This document shows, one piece after another, positions 41,416 through 51,187 of a stretch of DNA of 64,000 nucleotides. The stretch lies in the NCBI RefSeq assembly GCF_002954445.1, contig NZ_MQWA01000001.1, positions 3,322,401-3,386,400 of the forward strand, read 5' to 3'. This stretch comes from Rubritalea profundi. GTDB taxonomy: Bacteria; Verrucomicrobiota; Verrucomicrobiia; Verrucomicrobiales; Akkermansiaceae. Under the pieces are notes generated by a model. That model was not told the origin of the DNA. It was given only the letters and a program-made list of their open reading frames with translations, and ran no database searches. Position numbers and translations under genes: made by a program. Every line of letters starts with the position of its first letter. The stretch's first letter is position 1.

Positions 41416-43341
41416 ATGGGAAATAGAATATGGCTTATTTGGCTTATTTGGCTTGTGGCATTTGTATGTGCAGCTGTTGTTCTCTCGGCGATGTCAGTAG
41501 TGACCTTACGCTTGGTTGAGCAAAGCAACGAAGATGTGCAGCAAGGGGCAGATGCATATCTAGAGGAAAGGGTACGATTGGCCATGTGGCGGCTCGATTC
41601 ATTGGCCGCTTCAATTGTAGGAGCGGAAGACGCTCGCCCCGCTGAAGAGCTCTTTACTAAAGACTACAGAGATGTGGTGCAAAGTCAGTCGGTTACGACC
41701 GTACCTGTGACTGGGATATATTCCAATGCTCCTTCCTACACGAATGTCTATTGGGGTGTGAACCTCCAGCAAAAGGAACCACAGGTCCAGTCACCCCAAG
41801 TCTACCAAGAAGAATTTCTGCTAGGGAATAGCGTGGACCCGTCCGCTAATAAGCTCTACTCGAAGAAGCTAGAAAAACTCAACGAGATCCTAGCTGCACC
41901 AGTCGGTAATGCTAAGAGCGGGTCTGTATCAAACTTAGATTTGGCCTGCATGAGCAGCCACGTTCTGTCATTCCCAGCTGCTTTAGCCAAAGATTCCTTG
42001 GTTCAGGTTGAGGTGCTGGCTCAAAAGGACGACAACGACTTCTCCTTGTCTTCTTTGAATAAACAGGCCCCGAGTAAGAAAAAGAATAGCAAGGTCGTGG
42101 GTTACAAGAATGACCCAGAGGTTCAGCAGAAGATCTCGAAGGCTGAAAAGAATAAGCGCCAAAAGGCGGTAGCGCGATATGCCGATAATGTATCGAACTA
42201 TAGCCAATGGAATGCGAACCCACTCGAGGTAAAAGACGCCAAAACTCTCAACGCGCGAGATTCGACCCCTGAGATGACAGCCTTCACTCCTGTTTGGCTC
42301 GATGATGAGCTTGTGTTAGTGCGTCGTGTGAGAGTTCTCGGCAGTGAGAAGCTTCAAGGGATTTGGCTAAAGAAGCAAGAAATCACCAAACAATTACTCG
42401 ATGAAGTCTCAGACCTTTTCCCGACGGCGAAGCTGGAACCTTACTTGGATCAAGTGAGTGAAAACACTGCTGAGAATGTGATGCTCAAACTTCCCTTCAT
42501 TCTGATTCCCCAAGAAAGCACTTTGAGCTCGGTTGCTGTGAATTTACGCGATGTCATCGACGGTCCTATCGGCCTAGCATGGTTAGGTGTTGGTTTCGCC
42601 TTGGCAGCTGGCTTCTTCACGCTCCGTGGGGTGATTAAAATGAGCGAAAGACGTACGGCATTTGTCTCCTCAGTTACCCACGAACTACGCACACCTCTCA
42701 CTACGTTCCGTTTGTATAGTGACATGCTGAGTTCAGGGCTAGTCAAGGAGCCCGCCACCAAGCAAAAATATTTAGAGACATTAAGAACCGAGTCTGAGCG
42801 GTTGACTCACCTGGTTGAAAACGTGCTGGCGTATTCCCGTATCGAGCGCGGCGGAGCGGCGGTCAAGAAATCTGAGGACCTCAGTTTGGGAGCCTTGCTC
42901 GAGAGAGTTTCTGAAAGATTGGAAATACGCGCAAAGGAAGCTGATATGGAATTACAAGTGCAGGTGACGGAGTTTGATTCTGAAAGGAAGCTCAAACTCA
43001 ACACCACAGCCATCGAGCAAATCCTATTCAATCTCGTCGATAATGCAGCAAAGTATGCCTGCGACGGTGGCAAGGTCATTCTCCTGATCGCTGAGTTTCA
43101 GAAAAACAATCTACGAATCGCGGTGTGCGATCAAGGATGTGGCGTCTCTAGACGGGAGCGCGGTAGGCTTTTCAAGCCATTCCATAAAACCGCAGAGCAA
43201 GCCGCCAGCACCAAGCCTGGTGTGGGTCTAGGACTAGCTCTCTGCCGTAGGCTTGCCCGAGCCATGAAAGGGGACCTCTTTTACGAGAAAGTAGAGCAAG
43301 GTGCCTGTTTTGTACTCAAAGTTCCAGCAGAGCTGAAATAG
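41416..43341 (+). CDS. Sensor histidine kinase
   Basis: 641 residues. First membrane helix is at about 3-30 (IWLIWLIWLVAFVCAAVVLS, built from a 9-nt direct repeat). Residues 35-385 form a large periplasmic region unlike common sensor domains. A second helix (IGLAWLGVGFALAAGFFTLR) precedes the dimerisation domain with FVSSVTHELRTPLTTFR (phospho-His). The ATPase has NLVDNAAKYAC (N box) and GVGLGLALCRR (G2). No HAMP domain is evident. It is paired with the broken regulator upstream. Confidence 0.92.
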   Translation: MGNRIWLIWLIWLVAFVCAAVVLSAMSVVTLRLVEQSNEDVQQGADAYLEERVRLAMWRLDSLAASIVGAEDARPAEELFTKDYRDVVQSQSVTTVPVTGIYSNAPSYTNVYWGVNLQQKEPQVQSPQVYQEEFLLGNSVDPSANKLYSKKLEKLNEILAAPVGNAKSGSVSNLDLACMSSHVLSFPAALAKDSLVQVEVLAQKDDNDFSLSSLNKQAPSKKKNSKVVGYKNDPEVQQKISKAEKNKRQKAVARYADNVSNYSQWNANPLEVKDAKTLNARDSTPEMTAFTPVWLDDELVLVRRVRVLGSEKLQGIWLKKQEITKQLLDEVSDLFPTAKLEPYLDQVSENTAENVMLKLPFILIPQESTLSSVAVNLRDVIDGPIGLAWLGVGFALAAGFFTLRGVIKMSERRTAFVSSVTHELRTPLTTFRLYSDMLSSGLVKEPATKQKYLETLRTESERLTHLVENVLAYSRIERGGAAVKKSEDLSLGALLERVSERLEIRAKEADMELQVQVTEFDSERKLKLNTTAIEQILFNLVDNAAKYACDGGKVILLIAEFQKNNLRIAVCDQGCGVSRRERGRLFKPFHKTAEQAASTKPGVGLGLALCRRLARAMKGDLFYEKVEQGACFVLKVPAELK

Positions 43342-43470
43342 CCAGAGTATCGGCTATCCTTATTCTCTGTTTAAACGACTTACTGGATCGAGTGATCTAG
43401 CTTAGTTTTAGGCGCGAACCGTCTATCTTGATCGCAGAATAAAAAAGAAAAATTTTCGCTAAAAAAGAAC

Positions 43471-43498
43471 TTGCGCCCAATCAATTTTTAAACATACT
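43471..43498 (+). promoter_or_regulatory. Possible promoter of the tRNA-Thr genes
   Basis: TTGCGC (43471-43476) and CATACT (43493-43498) with a 16-bp spacer lie 40 bp before the first tRNA. Match to consensus is partial, so this is a weak call. Confidence 0.3.
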
Positions 43499-43537
43499 CC
43501 GCCCGCAGCCGCAAGGCAGCATACGATAAGGTCACAA

Positions 43538-43613
<76 letters not shown>

Positions 43614-43689
43614 TCCTTTCTTTGCCAAGAGAAAGAGGAGACCAAATCGTAAAACAGTATGAATAATTGAACCGCAAGGTTTAAAAAAA

Positions 43690-43765
<76 letters not shown>

Positions 43766-43770
43766 TTCAG

Positions 43771-43800
43771 TCCCTGAATTCCTCTAGGAATCAGGGATTT
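43771..43800 (+). terminator. Terminator after the second tRNA-Thr
   Basis: TCCCTGAATTCC / GGAATCAGGGA form an imperfect hairpin 5 bp after the tRNA, followed by a short T-run (ATTTG). Confidence 0.65.
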
Positions 43801-43926
43801 GTTGTGTCTAGGGAGTGTCGGTAATCGAGATGACGTAGCCGAACTCGACACCAATGGTAATACCACTGAGTGCATCAAAAGAGGCAGCTGTCGTTTTTTA
43901 TACCTAGCTATTAATCATGTGCGACG

Positions 43927-45039
43927 TTAAGTTGTTAAGTTGTCAGTAGCTGATGATAGGGGGAGTCCATGAGCGCTAGCTACAGCTTCATAAGTGAGCT
44001 GGCCATTAGTGCAGTTGATGCCATTGATGAGCTCTGGGCGTTTGCTAACTGCGTTAGCAACACCGTTCTCGGCTATGAGAGCGGTCCAGTTGTGTGTGAC
44101 GTTATTGAGTGCTTGGGTTGCGGTACGTGAGTAAGCTCCAGGCATGTTTGCCACACAGTAGTGGACTACTCCTTCATCGATGTATGTTGGGTTTTCATGG
44201 GTGGTGGCGCGTGTGGTTTCGGCACAGCCGCCTTGATCTACAGCAATGTCGACAAACACGCTGCCAGGTTGCATGAGCTTGAGCATCTCTCTAGTAATGA
44301 GCTTCGGTGCCGCGGCTCCGGGAACGAGTACCGCGCCGATGACGAGATCTACCCTTGGTAGTAGCTCGCTGAGGTTTGCCTCTGTCGAGTAAATGGTGTG
44401 TGTGCCTTCCATCGTGATGTCGAGGAAGCGCATACGGTTAAAATCTACTTCTAGAATCGTTACATCGGCTCCAATGCCCTTAGCCACACGCGCAGCATTG
44501 ACACCTGCAGTGCCCCCGCCAATGACAACCACGCGTCCTGGAGCAACACCAGGAACACCGCCGAGTAGGGTGCCCCGGCCGTTTTTATGCCTAGCTAAGT
44601 GGTAGCTACCCACAATAGCTGACATGCGTCCAGCGATCTCAGACATCGGTTCTAACAGGGGTAGATGTCCATTTACTTCGATAGTTTCATAGGCAATAGC
44701 AGTGCAACCTGAGGCCACCAGCGACTCTGTGAGAGACTTGTCTGCTGCCAGATGAAGATAGGTGAAAAGGATGTGTTGATCAGTGAGCATTGCTACCTCT
44801 GATGCCTGAGGTTCTTTCACTTTCACGATCAGAGTTGATTGGGCAAAAACCTCTTCAGTTGTATCGAGAATGATGGCTCCACAGGCGATGTATTGCTCGT
44901 CAGTGTAGCTAGCACCGGCACCAGCACCTTGTTGAACGTAAACAGTATGGCCGCGCTTCACTAGGTCCTTTACAGATGCTGGGATCATGGAAACGCGATG
45001 CTCTTGGTTTTTTATTTCTTTAGGGATGCCGATGTTCAT
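43927..45039 (-). CDS. ald: Alanine dehydrogenase
   Basis: 370 residues from the ATG at 45039 ([20 protein letters not shown]). Interconverts alanine and pyruvate/ammonia with NAD. Features: [12 protein letters not shown] (substrate Lys), [14 protein letters not shown] (catalytic His), the NAD fold [20 protein letters not shown], and [20 protein letters not shown]. The reading frame continues upstream to 45138 without family similarity. It lies convergent to the tRNA genes and is transcribed alone. Confidence 0.96.
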   Translation of the reverse strand: MNIGIPKEIKNQEHRVSMIPASVKDLVKRGHTVYVQQGAGAGASYTDEQYIACGAIILDTTEEVFAQSTLIVKVKEPQASEVAMLTDQHILFTYLHLAADKSLTESLVASGCTAIAYETIEVNGHLPLLEPMSEIAGRMSAIVGSYHLARHKNGRGTLLGGVPGVAPGRVVVIGGGTAGVNAARVAKGIGADVTILEVDFNRMRFLDITMEGTHTIYSTEANLSELLPRVDLVIGAVLVPGAAAPKLITREMLKLMQPGSVFVDIAVDQGGCAETTRATTHENPTYIDEGVVHYCVANMPGAYSRTATQALNNVTHNWTALIAENGVANAVSKRPELINGINCTNGQLTYEAVASAHGLPLSSATDNLTT

Positions 45040-45256
45040 AGGTTTGTCATAGCATGTTAGTTGTTGACCCTTCAATTTAGGCAAGCTTAAGACGGGGGTG
45101 TTAGTTGAAATTATAATGCTATAGATAAAAGCCGTCAAAAGCTATTGATTTAGTCATTTATCCGCTCATAGGCGATTGAATACGGAATCATGATTTGGCA
45201 ACAATGAGCCATCTGAGGTTAGAAAAAACAATGGATGATAGCGGCGAGAATATTAA

Positions 45257-45284
45257 CGAAAAAACCTGCCAGTTGGCAGGTTTT
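45257..45284 (-). terminator. Rho-independent terminator of carboxyltransferase gene
   Basis: A 10-bp stem AAAACCTGCC / GGCAGGTTTT with an AGTT loop lies 68 bp past the stop of the gene at 45352. On the minus strand it ends in six T. Confidence 0.88.
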
Positions 45285-45351
45285 GAGAGTTTAGGGCACC
45301 AACAAAGTGAGTTACTGGGGCAGTCCTAAAGAGGAATGCGCGGCGAAATAT

Positions 45352-47583
45352 TTATACCTTCCAGATTTCGGAGCGGCGAGCGAAGTCCGCTTCAAGACGG
45401 AGGTATTTACCAGTGAGACTTTGCTGAATGTGAGCTTCCCAGGCACTCAGCTGCTGAGTAGGTCCAGCCGGCTTAGAGAGCTTGCTGATGTCAGACATGC
45501 TGAGGCGTCGCTCGGCGTATGCTTTCGGGTTGGTAGCATATTTAGCAACGTCGTTGATGAAGCTGTTGATGAGGGCGAGACTGTTGAAAAGCTCTGTGAT
45601 CGTTAGGTCTTTGAATGCTTTGAGAGCTTCGCCAAGGTTTTCCTTTTCTTGCCTACGTGGGCGGAGGTCAAGAGCAGTTAGCGTGTCACTCACGTGGCGC
45701 ACAGCAATTTTCAATTCCTCTGAGGTGTGAGATGAAGACAAAAGTTTGGAAAGGTGGTTGGTGAGGACTGTGACATTTGCCCAGATCGGGAGGTCCACAT
45801 AGATGTCAAAGAGCCTGTTGCAGAGGTTCGTTCCGAGCTCTTGCAGCTGGAAGTTTGGGATTTCACTGGGTTCGAGCTTGGGATTGAGAGCGAACATAGC
45901 TCCGAGGCAGTTCAGAATCGGGCCCATCAGCGTCTCGTAGTCGGGGAAGGTGCGACCACGGCCGTCGATTTTAGCATTTTCTGAGCGCCTAGAATAGGAT
46001 TCTACAGCCCTTGCAATTGGGTCATCGGTCTGAAGTCCAGTCGTGGGCTTCTGCGCATAGAGAATAGTCAGTTGGTCAAAACTGGCAAATGACAGAGCAT
46101 TGGCCCCCATCTTTTGAATGAGCTGCCAAGCTGCATGTTGAGCGACCTGGAGGTCGTCTCCACCAGGGCTCTGGGATGGATGGGTTTCGATTGCTTTGAG
46201 CTGGAGAGTATTGTTCGCTTCGAAGAATTTAGTCACCTCCTCTGTCGCTCGGTAGACGCTGCCCTGCTCATCGTAGCTCTTAAGCTCACCGTAGTAGCCG
46301 AGAATGAGCTTGGCGAAACGTGAATCGGGGTTTGGCTGGCCACTACGGTTGAGGTAGCGGTCTGCTAATGAGTCTGAGTAGGGAGAACTCCCCATTGCTA
46401 AGTTCATGATGGCCTGTTTGCAGCAAATATCAGCGGTGGGGGTGACGAGGAGAGGTAAGCCCGCATCTGTACAGACGCGTTTTAGCTCTTGGATGAAGAC
46501 GCTCACGATGTCAGAAAATTGGTCAACATTCTCAGCCGTGTTCGAGGACGCAGAGCTTTTACGAGAGGCTAAATATTTGGCTCGGATCGCTGCTTCTTGT
46601 TGCTTGAGGTCGCGTATCACAAAAGGCATCGCTCCTCCTGGGACACCCGCGGCGCAGAGTTGTTCTTTGAGATCCTGCTGAATGTCTTGGTCTCTACGAA
46701 CGGGTTTATTTCCCCATAGTTGAGCAGTTTTTTGAGTGAGATGGTTGTAGGCTGCTCGGTCAGCAATGAGCTCTGGTGCGATAGTAGAAAGCGCGTGGTG
46801 GGCTGAGCCACCTGAGAGTACACCCTCTACAGTCTCGATAGCGTGAATGCCGTAGCTGATAGCTTTTTGAATGGTGTTCTTAGAGCTTTCCTCATTGGTA
46901 GAGTGGCAGTGTAGACTGAGCGGAATACCCTTGGCATTAAGTATAGCAAGCAAGGCGGGGATCAAAGTGGAAACCCGCTCGGCTGTGAGCTGACCAGACA
47001 TGTCTTTGATCGCTATAGCATTGTATCCGGCATCGATCAGGGCTTCAGCGTAGCAGCAGAAATAGCCATCGGTGTAGCGCTCTGGTGATTCAGGATAATG
47101 CGTGAAACAAATGGCTCCCTCTAAGGTCACTCCTTTAGAGTTCTTAATGGAATTTGGGAGTGCTAGATTCTTAATGTCGTTGAGGGCATCAAAAAATCGG
47201 ATCTTTGTAATCCCGTGCTTGATGAATTCTTTGAGCGTGATTTCGATGATGTCCTTATCATAGTGGCGAAATCCAAGTGCGTTGGCGCCGCGGAAAAGCA
47301 TTTGCAGTTCGAAGCCTTCATTTTCCTCAGCCTTTACTAAGCCGTGGCTTAGAGCTCCGAGAACAATAAAGGGATTATAACCGCGATTGATCGCGATCTG
47401 AAAGCTTTGACCACCTGAGACTTCCGCGCCGTGGAAGCCCGCCTTGCGAGAGGCCGCTATGAGCTTGGCGTAGTTGTACGACTCGAACAGCCAGTCAGCG
47501 GCATCGAGCGTGGATTGTTGCCCGTCTCTCATGGTGAGATTGACGAGTTTCGGTCGGAAGCTTTGATTCATACTAAGGAACAT
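45352..47583 (-). CDS. Pyruvate/oxaloacetate carboxyltransferase-like protein without biotin domain
   Basis: 743 residues from the ATG at 47583, preceded by AGGA 8 bp upstream; a second ATG at 47571 and a TTG at 47607 are alternatives. The HMGL-like TIM barrel has NLTMRDGQQS (TxRDG), AIKDMSGQLTAERV (catalytic Lys), and SLHCHSTNE (metal His). The PYC/OADA conserved domain follows (PGGAMPFVIRDLKQQ onward). The C-terminal 250 residues are helical and unfamiliar, and no biotinyl AMKM motif is present, so the biotin carrier must be a separate protein or the activity differs. Confidence 0.85.
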   Translation of the reverse strand: MFLSMNQSFRPKLVNLTMRDGQQSTLDAADWLFESYNYAKLIAASRKAGFHGAEVSGGQSFQIAINRGYNPFIVLGALSHGLVKAEENEGFELQMLFRGANALGFRHYDKDIIEITLKEFIKHGITKIRFFDALNDIKNLALPNSIKNSKGVTLEGAICFTHYPESPERYTDGYFCCYAEALIDAGYNAIAIKDMSGQLTAERVSTLIPALLAILNAKGIPLSLHCHSTNEESSKNTIQKAISYGIHAIETVEGVLSGGSAHHALSTIAPELIADRAAYNHLTQKTAQLWGNKPVRRDQDIQQDLKEQLCAAGVPGGAMPFVIRDLKQQEAAIRAKYLASRKSSASSNTAENVDQFSDIVSVFIQELKRVCTDAGLPLLVTPTADICCKQAIMNLAMGSSPYSDSLADRYLNRSGQPNPDSRFAKLILGYYGELKSYDEQGSVYRATEEVTKFFEANNTLQLKAIETHPSQSPGGDDLQVAQHAAWQLIQKMGANALSFASFDQLTILYAQKPTTGLQTDDPIARAVESYSRRSENAKIDGRGRTFPDYETLMGPILNCLGAMFALNPKLEPSEIPNFQLQELGTNLCNRLFDIYVDLPIWANVTVLTNHLSKLLSSSHTSEELKIAVRHVSDTLTALDLRPRRQEKENLGEALKAFKDLTITELFNSLALINSFINDVAKYATNPKAYAERRLSMSDISKLSKPAGPTQQLSAWEAHIQQSLTGKYLRLEADFARRSEIWKV

Positions 47584-47765
47584 TCTGTAGTCCTTGCCTA
47601 GAGGCAAGTGCTAACTGAGTCACTCTGACTCGTGCTAATACAAAGGGGATTGATTTGCTGAATGAGGCAGCTAGCCGGTGTCGTATGATAATTATCAGAG
47701 TGAGGGGCTGAACTACGGCGAAATTCCAGCTTGAATTGTTGGCGGTGAGCTGTGAGTTTCTGCCC

Positions 47766-48260
47766 ATGGATTCAGAAAAACGCGTTCTCTTCGTCTGCAC
47801 CGGCAATACTTGCCGCAGCCCTATGGCTGAAGGGATTTTTCGTAAGGCTACTAAAGATAATGCCTTATTGATGTCGCTCGGCTCTGCTGGAGTGGCAGCC
47901 TATGATGGGGATCGGATCAGCCCTGAAACTGCAGATGAGCTAAAGCGGCGGGAGGCCACGCTAAATGATTTCAGAAGTCGTTCTGTGACAAAGGAAATGC
48001 TGGAGGGGGCGACCCATGTTTTCGCGATGACGGAGTCTCACCTCTACACCTTGACTCGCAGTTTCCCAGACTTTGCAGATCGGTGCTACCTAGTTTGTGA
48101 CTTCCTAGAAATCAATGGAGAAGGGGGAATGGACGTGCCCGATCCTATTGGTATGGGAGTGAAAGCCTACCAACAAGTTGGCGAGGTGTTTGAACACGCA
48201 ATTCCCTCCCTAATAGATTTCATTGAAAACGAAGAATCTACAGAATCGACCAATTCCTAA
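47766..48260 (+). CDS. Low-molecular-weight protein phosphatase (YwlE/arginine-type)
   Basis: 164 residues from the ATG at 47766 (MDSEKRVLFVCTGNTCRSPM). The P-loop is CTGNTCRSPMAEG with the catalytic Cys and Arg; the Thr in CTGNT, instead of the Ile/Leu of tyrosine phosphatases, is the mark of YwlE-like protein-arginine phosphatases. The DPIGMGVKAYQQ loop carries the general-acid Asp. No mcsB-type kinase is in the window. It precedes nuoB in the same orientation but with 60 bp of spacing. Confidence 0.85.
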   Translation: MDSEKRVLFVCTGNTCRSPMAEGIFRKATKDNALLMSLGSAGVAAYDGDRISPETADELKRREATLNDFRSRSVTKEMLEGATHVFAMTESHLYTLTRSFPDFADRCYLVCDFLEINGEGGMDVPDPIGMGVKAYQQVGEVFEHAIPSLIDFIENEESTESTNS

Positions 48261-48320
48261 ACATTTATCTTGTCGCTGTAGTACCGAATACTAGAGTGGC
48301 GCTCGAATCAAATAGTTCCT

Positions 48321-48857
48321 ATGGCTTCTCCAGATCCTAACAGCACAAATTACGCCTACGATTCAAAGATCGAAGGCAATGTTACATTCACCCAGCTTGA
48401 CGCAGCGATCAACTGGATGCGAAAAAACTCACTTTGGCCTATGCCAATGGGCTTAGCATGCTGCGCGATCGAGTTGATGGCGACGGCCTCGTCTCGCTAT
48501 GACATTTCTCGCTTCGGTGCAGAGGTGATGCGCTTTTCCCCACGTCAGGCAGACGTCATGATTGTGGCAGGCACAGTGACTTATAAAATGGCCTTGGCTG
48601 TCAAACGTATCTGGGACCAGATGCCTGAGCCAAAATGGTGTATAGCGATGGGCGCATGTGCCTCTTCAGGTGGCATGTACCGTAGCTACGCAACTCTCCA
48701 AGGTATTGATAAATTGATCCCAGTGGATGTCTACATTTCAGGTTGCCCACCACGTCCAGAAGCTTTGATCGAAGGATTGATGAAGCTGCAGGATAAGATC
48801 GATAAAGAAGAATCCACTATGGATCTCAAGAGAATGCCTGAACCTGAACAAGTTTAA
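48321..48857 (+). CDS. nuoB: NADH-quinone oxidoreductase subunit B
   Basis: 178 residues; carries cluster N2, the last electron carrier before quinone. Ligands are in LACCAIELM (CC), GACASSGG, and [14 protein letters not shown]. Length and motifs are standard. It is followed by nuoC 3 bp downstream. nuoA is not visible, and nuoD is 40 kb away on the minus strand, so complex I genes are split into at least two loci. Confidence 0.97.
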   Translation: MASPDPNSTNYAYDSKIEGNVTFTQLDAAINWMRKNSLWPMPMGLACCAIELMATASSRYDISRFGAEVMRFSPRQADVMIVAGTVTYKMALAVKRIWDQMPEPKWCIAMGACASSGGMYRSYATLQGIDKLIPVDVYISGCPPRPEALIEGLMKLQDKIDKEESTMDLKRMPEPEQV

Positions 48858-48860
48858 GAG

Positions 48861-49424
48861 ATGAGTCCATTTGTAACAAAATTAGAGTCCGCCTTTGGTG
48901 AGAAGATTCTAGGCAAGAAAGAATTTCGCGGTGAGCACACAGTCCTAGTAGAGCTCAGTGCTCTGCACGATGTGATGCTGCACTGCAAAGAGCAACTTGG
49001 ATTCGACTTCCTTCTCGATATCTGCAGTGTAGACCACGAGTCGGTCCACCCTCGATTTGAGATGGTGTACGAACTGGCATCTGTCGATGACTCCCAACAC
49101 CTCCGTGTGAAAGCACCCGTGGCTGAAGACGAAGATGTCCAAAGTGTTGTTGATATTTGGAAAACTGCCGATTGGCACGAACGTGAAGTGTACGACATGA
49201 TGGGTATCAAGTTTACCGATCACCCAAACCTCAAACGCATTCTCATGTGGGAAGGTTATCCTTACCACCCATTGCGCAAGGAATTCCCTCTAGCGGGTAA
49301 GCCGACTGAGATGCCTGATGTGGCATTCACTGGCGTAGCTCCAATGGAAGGTGGTCCATTCGTCACCAGTTCCACCGCTACCGATACAGTAGCCCGCGAG
49401 CCAAGGGCTAAAGGGGAGAGCTAG
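48861..49424 (+). CDS. nuoC: NADH-quinone oxidoreductase subunit C
   Basis: 187 residues of the 30 kDa subunit in the complex I connecting module. Conserved blocks are FLLDICSVDHES, SVVDIWKTADWHEREVYDMM, and HPNLKRILMWEGYPYHPLRK, with PLRKEFPL as the family signature. It is not fused with nuoD as in E. coli. A terminator follows at 49448. Confidence 0.96.
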   Translation: MSPFVTKLESAFGEKILGKKEFRGEHTVLVELSALHDVMLHCKEQLGFDFLLDICSVDHESVHPRFEMVYELASVDDSQHLRVKAPVAEDEDVQSVVDIWKTADWHEREVYDMMGIKFTDHPNLKRILMWEGYPYHPLRKEFPLAGKPTEMPDVAFTGVAPMEGGPFVTSSTATDTVAREPRAKGES

Positions 49425-49447
49425 GACTCCTTAAAAAGAATTTAGAG

Positions 49448-49484
49448 TCCGAGTTCTCCAGCAAATGGGAACTCGGATTTTTTT
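49448..49484 (+). terminator. Rho-independent terminator after nuoBC
   Basis: TCCGAGTTC / GAACTCGGA (9 bp) with a 12-nt loop and seven T. It lies just before the rhomboid gene start. Confidence 0.9.
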
Positions 49485-49487
49485 GTG

Positions 49488-50126
49488 ATGAAGTCCCTCA
49501 GTTATCTACTTGTATTAATCTATGTGCTGGTCGCAGCCACGGGGGGAGTCATTGCTAATAGCTGGTGGTACGACCAATTCGGATTGAGTCCGGAGGGTGT
49601 CGAAGCTGGAAAAATATGGCAGTTCCTCAGCTACGCCTTGCTCCACGGCAATGCCTACCACCTCATCGTCAATGCTGTTTTATTGTGGGTGTTAGGTGGG
49701 AAGCTACAGAGCATTGTAGGAGCTAAGAAGGCGATGCTCGTTTTAGCCATAGGAGTGCTTACCGGAGGAGTCTTTCAGCTCGCTTTGAGTTGCCGAGTGG
49801 AGAGCGATCCGTCGAGTTTGCTGGTCGGTGTTTCTGGTGGGATAATGGGAATGTTATTGTGTCTAACAACTATCGAACCTTATCGAGTCATGCGGCCACT
49901 GAGGATACGCGCCAAACATCTTGGACTCGGCTTCCTCCTCAGTGAAGCCATTCTGACGCTGACCGATCCAGCTCTGGGAATCCCCGTGCTTTCTGGGCTT
50001 GGAATTCATGCTGCGAGCATGATGGGGGAGTCCATTTTCCACGTAGCGCATGCCTGCCATCTTGGTGGAGGCATTGCTGGGATGTACTTAGGAAGAACAT
50101 ACCGCGAAAAATATGAAAATTGCTAA
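49488..50126 (+). CDS. Rhomboid-family intramembrane serine protease
   Basis: 212 residues with about six helices; a GTG precedes the ATG by one codon. Catalytic Ser lies in GVSGGIMG and catalytic His in HACHLGGGIAGMYLGR. The loop LLHGNAYHLIVNAVLLWVLG matches the rhomboid HxxxxHxxxN helix 2. Cleaves membrane-bound substrates of unknown identity here. It starts 3 bp past the nuoBC terminator. Confidence 0.93.
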   Translation: MKSLSYLLVLIYVLVAATGGVIANSWWYDQFGLSPEGVEAGKIWQFLSYALLHGNAYHLIVNAVLLWVLGGKLQSIVGAKKAMLVLAIGVLTGGVFQLALSCRVESDPSSLLVGVSGGIMGMLLCLTTIEPYRVMRPLRIRAKHLGLGFLLSEAILTLTDPALGIPVLSGLGIHAASMMGESIFHVAHACHLGGGIAGMYLGRTYREKYENC

Positions 50127-50197
50127 AAGCTACCGCTTGAATAGTTATGTCTGATTTTCTTCTTGGCTAAAGTCTAGATCCGTTCGAAAAGTGAGCT

Positions 50198-50497
50198 ATG
50201 CAACACCACGTCTATTTTTGGCTTAAAGAAGAGCATAAGAATGCTGAAACTCTCGCCGCGTTTGAGAAAGCACTCGGTGCTGTTTGTCTAGTCCCTAACA
50301 TCGCCTCTGGCGGTTGGGGTAAATCAGCAGCCACTCCTGTGCGACCTGCCACTGACAAGAGTTTCGATTACTCGATTTATCTGACATTTGATTCCGTAGA
50401 AAAGCACGATGCCTACCAAGTGCACCCAGAACACGATGTCTTCGTCGATGGTTATAAGCACCTCTGGGAAAGCGTCCGCATCATGGATGTCGAGTAA
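50198..50497 (+). CDS. Dabb-domain (stress-responsive A/B barrel) protein
   Basis: 99 residues. The ferredoxin-like Dabb fold is indicated by HHVYFWLKEEHKNAETLAAF at the start and KSFDYSIYLTFDSVEKHDAY, then HPEHDVFVDGYKHLWESVRI. These proteins are dimeric, of unclear function. A terminator lies 27 bp downstream. Confidence 0.87.
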   Translation: MQHHVYFWLKEEHKNAETLAAFEKALGAVCLVPNIASGGWGKSAATPVRPATDKSFDYSIYLTFDSVEKHDAYQVHPEHDVFVDGYKHLWESVRIMDVE

Positions 50498-50523
50498 GGG
50501 GCGTAAGTATCACTTTTACTTTT

Positions 50524-50559
50524 TGGCGTGGTTGTTAACTCAGCTGCGCCATTTTTTTT
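50524..50559 (+). terminator. Probable terminator after Dabb gene
   Basis: TGGCG / CGCCA base with a weakly paired interior, followed by eight T. Confidence 0.65.
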
Positions 50560-50591
50560 GCATTCTTCGGATTGCTTGTTAGTGTGTCGGC

Positions 50592-51119
50592 ATGAGCATC
50601 AGCACCAGACGCGGCGACGAGGGAACAACCGACCTGTTATTTGGTAAACGTGTACCAAAGACCCATCCTCGCGTCCGTTGCTGCGGCGCTGTCGATGAAC
50701 TCAATGCCCAGCTCGGTGTGGTTCGTGCTTCTGAAATATCCGATGACATGTCTGAGTGCATCGATGGTATTCAAAAGAGGCTTGTCGGCCTGATGGGAGT
50801 CGTGGCTACCCGTGAAGACGACCACCAGAAATATACCGAAAAGGGGTACCAAGGAATCGAGCTCGATGATGTCGAGTGGTTAGACGAAATCGTCCATGAG
50901 TTAGAGACTAAGAAGGGTCATCGTTTCCGAGGTTGGTCACGGCCAGGGAAAGCGGGGGCACTCTCAGGTGCCTACCTCGATGTGGCGCGTACTACCAGCC
51001 GACGCTCCGAACTCACCAGCTGGGAGATCGAGGATGAAGGGCTTGGCATAGCTCGAAAATTTCTCAATCGCTTATCCGATGTACTCTGGCTGCTCGCACG
51101 TGAGCGTGAGGCTGAGTAG
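50592..51119 (+). CDS. Cob(I)alamin adenosyltransferase, PduO type
   Basis: 175 residues. ISTRRGDEGTTDLLFGKRVP is the ATP-binding N-terminal motif (TxxGDxGxTxL), RCCGAVDELNAQLG is the GAVDELNA block, and WSRPGKAGALSGAYLDVART with RRSE complete the PduO pattern. The enzyme makes adenosylcobalamin for B12-dependent mutases or lyases. No other B12 gene is nearby, so it probably serves salvage. Confidence 0.93.
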   Translation: MSISTRRGDEGTTDLLFGKRVPKTHPRVRCCGAVDELNAQLGVVRASEISDDMSECIDGIQKRLVGLMGVVATREDDHQKYTEKGYQGIELDDVEWLDEIVHELETKKGHRFRGWSRPGKAGALSGAYLDVARTTSRRSELTSWEIEDEGLGIARKFLNRLSDVLWLLAREREAE

Positions 51120-51187
51120 GAATTAGGGGCACCTAACATCGAGGTCGATTTCTTGAAAGATCGCAGGAAGTTTGCAGTATATAACTT

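Noticed and set aside
43801..43926. Possible gene remnant between the tRNA terminator and ald
   Set aside because: All frames are short and show no recognisable family pattern.
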